Below are positions 1 through 5,310 of a stretch of DNA of 5,400 bases, in pieces (the stretch's first letter is position 1; each line of letters opens with the position of its first letter). The notes under the pieces were generated by a model that saw only the letters and a list, made by a program, of their open reading frames with translations, did no database searches and was not told the origin of the DNA. Made by a program: the position numbers and the translations under genes. Source of the DNA: Chloroflexota bacterium. GTDB taxonomy: Bacteria; Chloroflexota; Dehalococcoidia; Bin125. The stretch spans positions 1-5,400 of the forward strand of contig JAPPBK010000043.1 in the NCBI GenBank assembly GCA_026705105.1, read 5' to 3'.

Positions 1-1
1 G

Positions 2-398
2 GACCAACAGCAGCCGACCTCCGCCGAGGTTGAACAGCTAGCCGAACAGCAACATGCGTCCGAGGCGGCGAACGGGCAGTAAGAGGAAGAGCTGGATGCC
101 GTGCAGCGGCAAGCGCAAGTGGAGCAGTTTGAGCAAACGACAGCCGAGCTCGCCCGATCGGTGATGGCGCGTCGCCCATTAGCCTCGTCACGGAGTATCC
201 CTACGACGGCTCCCCCAACGCGCTGTTCAACTCCAATGTGCGCTGCGACCAGGAGAACGACAGGGTTCACCTCACCATTGGGGGGGCTACCGCGCGGCGT
301 GATCCGGCGGCGGCCTACGTGCTCGAGTGGCGCACAATGAGTGTTCCATCGTGATGTGTCTGACCGCTACCGTGGCCGGCTTCCGCATGACCGGGTGA
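2..398 (+). pseudogene. Broken gene: coiled-coil segment plus unrecognised C-terminal region
   Basis: Three pieces read like one protein, but only in successive frames. Piece one (2 to about 155) is Gln/Glu/Ala-rich and looks like a coiled coil. It is interrupted by an in-frame TAA at 80-82, after which the same frame resumes with EEELDAVQRQAQVEQFEQ. Piece two (about 155-335, the frame of 178) contains ISLVTEYPYDGSPNALF and RCDQENDRVHLTIGG, with mostly G/C third positions. Piece three (336-398) reads NECSIVMCLTATVAGFRMTG and then TGA. Both junctions need a shift in the same direction (-1, or +2). The gene enters from outside the window, so its start is not visible. I do not recognise the family. 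The codon quality of pieces two and three argues that this was real coding sequence. Decay or sequencing indels could both explain the breaks. Confidence 0.45.
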
Positions 399-610
399 GA
401 ACCCGACGGCCGCCAGATCCGTCGCGGGCGACTGGCGGCCCGTTCGTGCTCGACCGGAGTAGCTTGGCCGGCGCCGATTTCGCCGGTCCCGGGAATGAAG
501 TCGACGAACTCGACAGCCTGTTTCTCAGGCAGTTGACCGCGCACGAGGATGTTGCGGAAACGCAACTTGTCAATCGTACACAGCGCCATCAGTCCGTCCT
601 CCACTGTCAT
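287..610 (-). CDS. Small hypothetical protein, doubtful
   Basis: This is a 107-residue ORF starting with ATG at 610. The first 50 or so residues (MTVEDGLMALCTIDKLRFRN, then the segment with QAVEFVDFIPGTGEIGAG) have a natural amino-acid mix and fairly G/C-rich third positions. The remainder is Arg/Pro-rich and lies antisense to the end of the plus-strand gene, so the true end may be elsewhere or lost. It begins 26 bases after the TAG of the SwmB-like reading frame, as if cotranscribed with the FN3 gene. There is no convincing Shine-Dalgarno before the ATG; the upstream run is C-rich. I recognise no family. Read it as a possible gene remnant. Confidence 0.3.
   Translation of the reverse strand: MTVEDGLMALCTIDKLRFRNILVRGQLPEKQAVEFVDFIPGTGEIGAGQATPVEHERAASRPRRIWRPSGSHPVMRKPATVAVRHITMEHSLCATRARRPPPDHAAR
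408..440. terminator. 9-bp inverted repeat after the broken plus-strand gene
   Basis: GGCCGCCAG (408-416) pairs perfectly with CTGGCGGCC (432-440) across a 15-base loop. It begins 10 bases after the TGA at 396-398, a fitting place for a transcription end. There is no T-run on either side, so a classical intrinsic terminator is not demonstrated. It also lies inside the minus-strand ORF 287-610, so it could be a chance palindrome in coding DNA. Confidence 0.35.
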
Positions 611-636
611 GGTGGCGGGGGGTGAGGGTCCGGACG

Positions 637-812
637 CTAGTTCCTGGTCAAACTCACCCTGAAGCTGTCGGACTCGTTGCCGAGCAGGTCCTGTAGCGTG
701 CCAACGTTTGTATAGGTGTAGTCCACGTGAGTCGCGCAGGACGGGATCTGCGAGAACGTCAGCGTGAGTTGCGATCCGCTGATCGGCGCGGAGTGACACC
801 GAACGGGCGCTA
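637..812 (-). pseudogene. Out-of-frame C-terminal part of the FN3 surface protein (SwmB-like)
   Basis: Directly across the stop of the FN3 ORF, another minus-strand frame reads LAPVRCHSAPISGSQLTLTF, then a segment with VDYTYTNVGTLQDLLGNES, then DSFRVSLTRN and TAG (637-639). The pattern 'P.....A.ISG..L.LTF ... V.YTY......LQD..GNE..SF' matches what I know of the SwmB/cadherin-like beta-sandwich modules that end bacterial surface proteins, although this copy is shorter than a typical module. A -1 change around the GAC-TAG codons would join it seamlessly to the preceding FN3 protein and give about 265 residues. No canonical slippery heptamer is visible there, so I favour a mutation or sequence error over programmed frameshifting. 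Confidence 0.5.
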
Positions 813-1436
813 GTCGTTCGGCCTGGCCGCGCGCGCATGCGACCACTCCTCCTCGCCCGCTCTGTTCATGGCCCAGTCGTTGGCGTGCTTGGCGCGGACT
901 TGCACCTCGTAGCGCGCGCCTGCTGTGAAGTTCTCGATCTCGTAACTCCTGGGATTCGAGTACTCCCTGGTGGAGCACATGCCGCGCGTCGCTTCGGAGA
1001 AGACCTCGACGGTTAGCGAAATGCAGGCGTCCGGCACGTTGTTCGCTTCCATCGTCACGAGGTCGTCGAATGCGCCGTCGGCGTACTCGATACGGACGGC
1101 GAAGGTGTAACCGCCCGATGTGAGACCGCGCATGGTCTGCGAGCGCGCCTCAGGGTCGCGAATGGTGGCATCGAAGCTGAGACCCTCCGCCTCGTTCATG
1201 GCGGTGACGACAAAGCCGGCGACCTCGCAGGCGTCGGACATGTCGTTGGGCAGGATCCAGGAGACGACCGCGCCCTGGCTGATGGTCAGCGCCGAGACGG
1301 AGGCCAGCGCGGTCTGGGCCTGCGCCGTGCCCGTGCGGAACAGCGACAGTACGGCGAGTGATCGCTGCGGCGTCCTGATGGCGGTAGAGAATGCGCCATG
1401 TCGAAGAGTCACGCTGAGATCCCGGGGCGGTAGCAC
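810..1436 (-). CDS. Fibronectin type III domain protein, probably exported, C-terminally cut
   Basis: The ORF has 208 residues, with GTG at 1436 and AGGAG (1446-1450) 9 bases upstream. Residues 25-41 (RSLAVLSLFRTGTAQAQ) resemble a signal peptide with an AQA-type cleavage site, though the hydrophobic stretch is short and broken by Arg34. A first FN3-like beta-sandwich spans about 44-132: VVSW at 57-60, EVAGFVV, then GLTSGGYTFAVRIEYADG at 104-121, the usual 'L.pgt.Y.f.V' strand. A second, shorter one spans about 138-208, with NFTAGARYEVQVRAKHAND in the equivalent strand. Such modules mediate binding at the cell surface; the ligand is unknown. The stop at 810-812 is probably premature, because the following SwmB-like segment continues in another frame. 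The gene diverges from the kinase gene across a 172-bp region. Confidence 0.6.
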   Translation of the reverse strand: MLPPRDLSVTLRHGAFSTAIRTPQRSLAVLSLFRTGTAQAQTALASVSALTISQGAVVSWILPNDMSDACEVAGFVVTAMNEAEGLSFDATIRDPEARSQTMRGLTSGGYTFAVRIEYADGAFDDLVTMEANNVPDACISLTVEVFSEATRGMCSTREYSNPRSYEIENFTAGARYEVQVRAKHANDWAMNRAGEEEWSHARAARPND

Positions 1437-1445
1437 TGTTGTCGA

Positions 1446-1450
1446 CTCCT
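1446..1450 (-). promoter_or_regulatory. Ribosome binding site deciding the GTG start of the FN3 gene
   Basis: The minus strand reads AGGAG, 9 bases before GTG at 1436. No ATG in this frame lies near a comparable site, so this motif is why the GTG is preferred. Confidence 0.5.
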
Positions 1451-1501
1451 ACGTCGCGGCTTCAGCAAGTCGGAGTACGGCAGGACTTCATCGAAGGAGG
1501 G

Positions 1502-1523
1502 GTCACTGGTCAGTCACCAGTCG
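1502..1523 (+). promoter_or_regulatory. Tandem 11-bp direct repeat, candidate operator for an OmpR-type regulator
   Basis: Two adjacent 11-mers, GTCACTGGTCA (1502-1512) and GTCACCAGTCG (1513-1523), share GTCAC-NN-GTC, with 8 of 11 positions identical. Winged-helix regulators of the OmpR/PhoB/KdpE class are known to bind head-to-tail repeats with an 11-bp period. The gene downstream encodes exactly this kind of DNA-binding domain, so autoregulation is the natural inference. The same bases also form an inverted repeat, ACTGGT (1505-1510) with ACCAGT (1516-1521), which would suit a symmetric dimer instead. The site could serve the divergent FN3 gene as well. Confidence 0.45.
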
Positions 1524-1530
1524 CAGGAAG

Positions 1531-1536
1531 TACTAT
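1531..1536 (+). promoter_or_regulatory. Possible -10 element of the kinase gene
   Basis: TACTAT matches TATAAT at 4 of 6 positions and lies 8 bp after the tandem repeat. No good -35 hexamer is seen 17 bp upstream; that position is occupied by the repeat itself, as at activator-dependent promoters of the PhoB type. Transcription from here would leave a leader of about 65 bases. The rest of 1437-1608 shows no stronger promoter on either strand. Confidence 0.25.
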
Positions 1537-1596
1537 GACCTTGCATGACTTGAAGAACAGATAGCAAACGGGTGTTGAGCCGCACCGCGACAGACC

Positions 1597-1602
1597 GAGG
1601 AG
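1597..1602 (+). promoter_or_regulatory. Shine-Dalgarno supporting a TTG start
   Basis: GAGGAG ends 6 bases before TTG at 1609. This spacing, plus the start of the predicted coiled-coil/GAF sequence immediately afterwards, supports TTG as the initiation codon of the kinase gene. Confidence 0.65.
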
Positions 1603-1608
1603 CACAGC

Positions 1609-4041
1609 TTGGCGCAAGATGAACAACCCGCGCGGCGCATCGAGGAACTGGAAGAACGGCTCGCCCGATTGGGCGAGGCGAGCCTGCGGATCTCGGAGAG
1701 CCTTGACTTCGACCGGGTGCTGCAGGAGGTGGTCGACAACGCGCGAACGCTGACCGGCTCGCGCTACGGCGCGATCACGGTGTTGGACGACGACGGTCAG
1801 ACCTCCGACCTGATCGTCTCGGGCGTCTCCGAGGACGAACGGCAGGCGCTGCTGGAGTTGCCTGAGGCGCCCGCCTTCTTCTCTTACCTCAGCGGTGTAG
1901 ACGAGCCGCTGCGTATCTCGGACACCGACAGCCTCATGAACGCCGAGGGGATGTCGAGTTTCCGACCGCCGTTGCCGGCATCGTCGCTGCTGGTCGCGCC
2001 GATCCGTCACCAGGGCGCCAGCATGGGCACCATCTACCTGGCCCATGACCGCAGTGAGCGGCAGTTCAGCGGGGAGGACGAGGAGACGCTGGTGATGTTC
2101 GCCTCGCAGGCGGCGTTGGTAATCGCCAACGCCCGCCGCCTCCGCGATGAACAGCGCGCGCGCGCCGACTTGGAGGCGTTGATCGACACCTCCCCGGTTG
2201 GCGTGGTGGTGCTCGACGCCCGCACCGGCGCGCCGCGATCGTTCAACCGCGAGGCATCGCGCATCGTCGATCGGCTACGCGATCCCGATCAGTCGGCCGA
2301 GGAGCTGTTGGAATCGGTGATCTGCCGGCGCGGCGACGGACGCGAGGTGTCGCTGCGGGAGTTCCAGATGACGGAGCTGCTGAGCATCGGCGAGACAGTG
2401 CGCGCCGAAGAGGTGGTGTTGCGCGTCGCCGACGGCCGCAGCGTCACGGTTTTGCTCAACGCGACGCCAATCGTCTCGGACGACGGCGCGGTGGAGACGG
2501 TCGTGGTGACATTGCAGGACATGGCGTCGGTGGAAGAGATGGAGCGTCTGCGGGCCGAGTTCCTGGCCATGGTCAGCCACGAGTTGCGCGCGCCTTTGTC
2601 GACGATCAAAGGCTCGGCCACGACGGTGCTGGACTCGGCACTGGAGTTCGACCCGGCGGTCGTGCGCCAGTTCGTCCGGATCATCTCCGAGCAGGCGGAT
2701 CATCTCAACAGCCTGGTCTCGGACCTGCTTGACGCGGCGCGCATCCAGACCGGCGAACTGCCGGTCAGTCCGGAGCCGGCGGAGGCGGCGGTGCTGGTCG
2801 ACCGGGCGCGGAGCGCATTCGCCAACGCCGGCGACGGGAATCCGGTGCAGATCGACATCGAGCCGAACCTGCCGCTGGTCATGGCCGATCGCCGGCGAAT
2901 TGTCCAGGTCATTGTCAACCTGCTGAAGAACGCAACGCGCAACTCGCCGGAGGGATCGATCATTACCCTAGGCGTTTCGCGAACGGACGTGCATCTCGCA
3001 TTCACTGTGTCCGACCGAGGCAACGGCATTCCGCAGGAGCGTCTGCCCAACCTGTTTCGCAAATTCTCCGCTGGTCAGTCGGAAGGACAGGTCGGCGACA
3101 CAGGGCTGGGACTGGCGATCTGCAAGGGCATCGTCGAAGGACACGGCGGCCGCATCTGGGCGGAGAGCGACGGTCTCGGCCAGGGCGCGCGCTTCACGTT
3201 CACGCTGCCGACCGTCGAAGCGGCCGGCCTGGGCTCGCCGCCCGATACGACGCTGATCGAAGAGCTTCCCCAGCCGGAAGAACAACCCGGACCTCGCATC
3301 CTGGCCGTCGACGACGATCCGCAGGCATTGCGTTTTGTCCGCGAGATCCTCGTTGCGGACGGCTTCGACGCGGTCGTGACCGGCGACCCGCGGGAAGCGC
3401 TGAAGCTGATGACCGAGGAGCGGCCCCAACTGGTGCTGCTGGACCTGGTGTTGCCGGACACCGACGGTATCGACCTGATGGTGGAGATGCGCAAATGGGC
3501 CGACGTGCCGGTGATCTTTCTTTCGGCCTATGGCCGCGACGAGCTGATCGCTCGAGCCTTTGAACAGGGCGCGTCGGACTACGTGGTCAAGCCGTTCTCG
3601 CCGACCGAGCTGTCGGCGCGGATCAAGGCGGCCCTGCGCCGCCGCGAGGTGTCGGTCCCTCCGCCGCCCTACACGTTCGAGGAGCTGCGTGTTGACTACG
3701 TCAGGCGCCGCGTGACGCTCGCCGGCGTCGCGCTCCAGTTGACGCCCACCGAGTACCGCATGCTGGCCGAGCTCTCGGCCAACGGCGGCAAGCTGGTCAC
3801 GTACAAGCAAATCCTGGACCGGGTCTGGGGCAAGGATCCGGACTCCGACTTGCGGCCGATGCGGACGATGATGGGTAAGCTGCGCAGCAAGCTTGGCGAA
3901 GACACGGGAGAGCCTCGATACATCTTCACCGAGCCCCGGGTCGGCTATCGGATGCCGATGGGAACGCCAGTTAACCCGAACGACCAGGGCGATCCCGAAG
4001 TTGACGAAAAAGACCTGGACAACCCGGCGCCGCCGTCCTGA
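1609..4041 (+). CDS. Cytoplasmic hybrid histidine kinase with GAF, PAS, receiver and OmpR/KdpE-type DNA-binding domain
   Basis: This intact 810-residue protein has no signal peptide or membrane segment. In order it has: a short coiled coil (8-25); a GAF domain (about 27-178) with SLLVAPIRHQGASMGTIYLA; a PAS-like domain (about 188-304) starting LEALIDTSPVGVVVLD; a HisKA helix with FLAMVSHELRAP and phospho-acceptor His324; and a HATPase domain (about 420-534). The HATPase carries an N box NLLKNA (Asn441), a G1 box DRGNG (469-473) and GDTGLGLAI (496-504). A receiver domain (563-676) follows with acidic Asp568-570, phospho-acceptor Asp612, Ser639 and Lys661, all expected residues. Last is a winged helix (about 685-785) with LTPTEYRMLAEL, VTYKQILDRVWG and MMGKLRSKLG; the MMGKLR helix and the end GYRMP recall KdpE. 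An acidic, Pro-rich tail closes it. All catalytic residues are present, so the inferred path is His324 to Asp612 to DNA binding within one chain. The signal sensed is unknown. It stands alone, divergent from the FN3 gene. Confidence 0.93.
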   Translation: MAQDEQPARRIEELEERLARLGEASLRISESLDFDRVLQEVVDNARTLTGSRYGAITVLDDDGQTSDLIVSGVSEDERQALLELPEAPAFFSYLSGVDEPLRISDTDSLMNAEGMSSFRPPLPASSLLVAPIRHQGASMGTIYLAHDRSERQFSGEDEETLVMFASQAALVIANARRLRDEQRARADLEALIDTSPVGVVVLDARTGAPRSFNREASRIVDRLRDPDQSAEELLESVICRRGDGREVSLREFQMTELLSIGETVRAEEVVLRVADGRSVTVLLNATPIVSDDGAVETVVVTLQDMASVEEMERLRAEFLAMVSHELRAPLSTIKGSATTVLDSALEFDPAVVRQFVRIISEQADHLNSLVSDLLDAARIQTGELPVSPEPAEAAVLVDRARSAFANAGDGNPVQIDIEPNLPLVMADRRRIVQVIVNLLKNATRNSPEGSIITLGVSRTDVHLAFTVSDRGNGIPQERLPNLFRKFSAGQSEGQVGDTGLGLAICKGIVEGHGGRIWAESDGLGQGARFTFTLPTVEAAGLGSPPDTTLIEELPQPEEQPGPRILAVDDDPQALRFVREILVADGFDAVVTGDPREALKLMTEERPQLVLLDLVLPDTDGIDLMVEMRKWADVPVIFLSAYGRDELIARAFEQGASDYVVKPFSPTELSARIKAALRRREVSVPPPPYTFEELRVDYVRRRVTLAGVALQLTPTEYRMLAELSANGGKLVTYKQILDRVWGKDPDSDLRPMRTMMGKLRSKLGEDTGEPRYIFTEPRVGYRMPMGTPVNPNDQGDPEVDEKDLDNPAPPS

Positions 4042-4059
4042 ACGACGAGTCCGCACGAG

Positions 4060-4076
4060 AGCGCTATCTGAGCGCT
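4060..4076 (+). terminator. Hairpin shortly after the kinase stop codon
   Basis: AGCGCT (4060-4065) can pair with AGCGCT (4071-4076) across a 5-base loop; each copy is itself palindromic. It lies 19 bases after the TGA ending at 4041, a plausible place for transcription to end. There is no clear T-run after it, only CCTCTTGTC further on. The same bases also make an 11-bp-period direct repeat of GAGCGCT (4059-4065 and 4070-4076). Confidence 0.3.
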
Positions 4077-4094
4077 GTGAGCCTCTTGTCACAG
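4075..4094. repeat. Inverted repeat CTGTGA-N8-TCACAG
   Basis: The 6-bp arms at 4075-4080 and 4089-4094 are perfect. The half-sites TGTGA/TCACA match those of CRP/FNR-type sites, but the spacer is 8 bp instead of the usual 6. It may therefore be only an RNA hairpin extending the terminator region of the kinase gene. Confidence 0.35.
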
Positions 4095-4107
4095 GAGTTT
4101 CACGTGT

Positions 4108-4126
4108 CGGTGACTGCACGTCACCG
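4108..4126. repeat. Inverted repeat CGGTGAC-N5-GTCACCG
   Basis: Perfect 7-bp arms at 4108-4114 and 4120-4126 surround TGCAC. The right arm contains GTCAC, the same pentamer repeated upstream of the kinase gene, so this could be a second binding site for the same regulator. An RNA hairpin is equally possible. The 238-bp gene-free stretch 4042-4279 holds this and three other small palindromes but no ORF I can support and no clear promoter. Confidence 0.4.
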
Positions 4127-4182
4127 GAGTGGCTGACTGCTGTCGTCCTGCCGGGCAGCTAGTGACCGCGAGTTTCGGAACG

Positions 4183-4197
4183 CGCACCAGGGGTGCG
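4183..4197. repeat. Tight hairpin CGCACC-AGG-GGTGCG
   Basis: Perfect 6-bp arms (4183-4188 and 4192-4197) enclose a 3-base loop, extended by a possible G-T pair. It lies about 80 bases before the start of the small ORF at 4280. No T-run follows it, so its role is unclear. Confidence 0.3.
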
Positions 4198-4279
4198 TCT
4201 AGCGGCGCAATGTGGAGAGAGTGGCAGGTTGCACTTGCCCTGAGCTTGTGACCGCCAATCATCTGCCAACGGGGTCGCG

Positions 4280-4537
4280 ATGAGTATCGCGACTGCTCAA
4301 GTCGAGGCGGCGTTGATCGAGTGCGAGCCGAAGGCCGAGTACCGGCTGAACGGTCTGGCGCTCTTAACGGAGCGAGCCAACGGCGAACTCACCGCCTGGG
4401 GACATGCCGGTCACGATGTCTCGCTGGAGCGGGTGATCCCGTTTTACGGCGACCCTCGCGTCCTGCGCCTGACCTTCTGGTGCGAGACCTCCCATGTCTC
4501 GCAGCTTGCGTTGCTCTCGCGCCCCGACGTTACCTGA
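4280..4537 (+). CDS. Small hypothetical protein, 85 residues
   Basis: ATG at 4280 is preceded by ACGGGG, a weak Shine-Dalgarno-like run about 6 bases upstream. The frame is open to TGA at 4535-4537, and most third codon positions are G or C, as in the kinase gene, which supports real coding. The sequence has an N-terminal likely helix (ATAQVEAALIECEPKAEY) and then strand-like stretches (LNGLALLTE, VLRLTFWCETSHVSQLALL) with a conserved-looking GHAGHDVSLERVIPFYGDPR between them. There is no signal peptide, membrane segment or metal-binding Cys cluster; Cys14 and Cys68 are single. I do not recognise the family. It converges with the peptidase gene and is separated from the kinase gene by 238 bp of palindromic DNA, so it is probably transcribed on its own. 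Confidence 0.55.
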   Translation: MSIATAQVEAALIECEPKAEYRLNGLALLTERANGELTAWGHAGHDVSLERVIPFYGDPRVLRLTFWCETSHVSQLALLSRPDVT

Positions 4538-4599
4538 GCGCGACACTCAGAGAGCCGTCCTCCGTCCCCGCCTTCGCAGGGCCAGGCACTCAGCATCTC

Positions 4600-4649
4600 C
4601 CCCCGCGTTAGCGGGGGAAAGAGGAACCACGGCTGCGCTTTCAGCGCAG
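4600..4649. terminator. Two adjacent hairpins between convergent genes
   Basis: Hairpin one is CCCCCGC (4600-4606), loop GTTA, GCGGGGG (4611-4617). Hairpin two is CTGCGCT (4633-4639), loop TTC, AGCGCAG (4643-4649). Both 7-bp stems are perfect. They sit in the 119-bp gap between the stop of the 85-residue ORF and the stop of the peptidase gene; the second is only 7 bases beyond the peptidase stop. A bidirectional terminator is the simple reading. T-runs are poor: AAAG follows hairpin one on the plus strand, and TTCCTCTTT follows hairpin two on the minus strand. Confidence 0.5.
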
Positions 4650-4656
4650 AGCGAAA

Positions 4657-5310
4657 TCAGGGAGCTGGGTCGAGGCCGATAGAGCGGGCGAGGGCGGCGA
4701 AGGGCGCAGCGGACTGCTCGACGGCGTGTTCGATGGCGCCCTGCCAGAACTGGGCGATCGGCTCCAGTTCTTCGGCGCCGAAGCGGTGCTCGCTCGCGTC
4801 GTAGGAGTCTGCGCGATAAACGACAGCGTCCATCGGCGGCCCGACATCGGCGGAGCTGGCCTCGGTTGAGTTGAACGAGAGCACGCCGAGTCGCAGCGAC
4901 TCCTCCAGTGAGGCTTCATATCGCAGCGCGCGGTCGAGGATCGGCTTGCCGAACCGGGTCTCGCCGATGATCAGGTAGGGCGTGCCTTTGGAGACCTCGA
5001 CCCAATTGCCCTGCGGATAGAGCAGGAAGAGGTGAGGCGCGTCGTCTTCGGTCATCTGGCTGCCGACGATGCAATGCAGGTCGAAATGCAGTCCCGCCTT
5101 GAGCAGCCACTCGTTGTCTTCGTTGTAGACCCGCCGCATCTCCTCGGCCAGCGCGTTGACGGCCTGGTAGGAGCGGGTGAGGTCGTGCTCATTGCGCCGC
5201 AGGCGCTCCTCGAAGTAGGTGATCGCTTTGTCGCGGACCGAGCGCAGACCGCTGGTGAGGATGAACATCGTGTGTCCGTCGCCCCGGTGGACGGCGATCT
5301 TCTTGGCCAT
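4657..5310 (-). CDS. Anbu/COG3484-type proteasome-like peptidase, 5' end apparently defective
   Basis: Anbu-type proteins are bacterial relatives of proteasome beta subunits and HslV, and assemble into cytoplasmic rings. From ATG at 5310 the frame gives 217 residues. Family features are clear: HFDLHCIVGSQ (75-85), LFLLYPQGNW (94-103), PYLIIGETRFGKPILDRAL (111-129), LRLGVLSFNSTEASSADVGPP (split at 149/150: the Asn-Ser-Thr turn, then VGPP at 156-159) and VVYRADSY (163-170). Homology does not begin at this ATG. The same frame upstream reads SDTRITSGSEVS (5311-5346), which matches the Asp-bearing strand near the N terminus; the Lys residues at 3-4 fall about where Lys33 is expected. The remaining roughly 17 residues, including the start and nucleophilic Thr/Ser, are not found in frame. 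A TGA at 5389-5391 closes it. A full gene would be about 245-250 residues. The common partners (transglutaminase-like, alpha-E and ATP-grasp genes) are not visible here. Function as a protease is doubtful as read. Confidence 0.75.
   Translation of the reverse strand: MAKKIAVHRGDGHTMFILTSGLRSVRDKAITYFEERLRRNEHDLTRSYQAVNALAEEMRRVYNEDNEWLLKAGLHFDLHCIVGSQMTEDDAPHLFLLYPQGNWVEVSKGTPYLIIGETRFGKPILDRALRYEASLEESLRLGVLSFNSTEASSADVGPPMDAVVYRADSYDASEHRFGAEELEPIAQFWQGAIEHAVEQSAAPFAALARSIGLDPAP

Noticed and set aside
810..812. Programmed -1 frameshifting joining FN3 and SwmB-like parts
   Set aside because: No X-XXY-YYZ slippery heptamer is present at the junction and no obvious stimulatory structure was seen.
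1494..1538. Strong AAGGAGG (1494-1500) followed by CTG and a 10-codon frame ending in TGA, a possible leader peptide
   Set aside because: CTG is a rare start, the peptide has no attenuator-like content, and the site overlaps the candidate operator and lies upstream of the likely transcription start.
1609..2130. Heme-binding GAF domain of the DevS/DosT type
   Set aside because: The general GAF pattern is similar, but I could not identify the proximal His in the expected place, so no ligand is assigned.
4075..4094. CRP-type binding site
   Set aside because: The half-sites TGTGA/TCACA are right but the spacer is 8 bp, not 6; kept only as an inverted repeat.
2968..4119. Long minus-strand open frame opposite the kinase gene
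   Set aside because: Arg/His/Gln-rich composition typical of the antisense of GC-rich coding DNA; the plus-strand reading has full domain matches.
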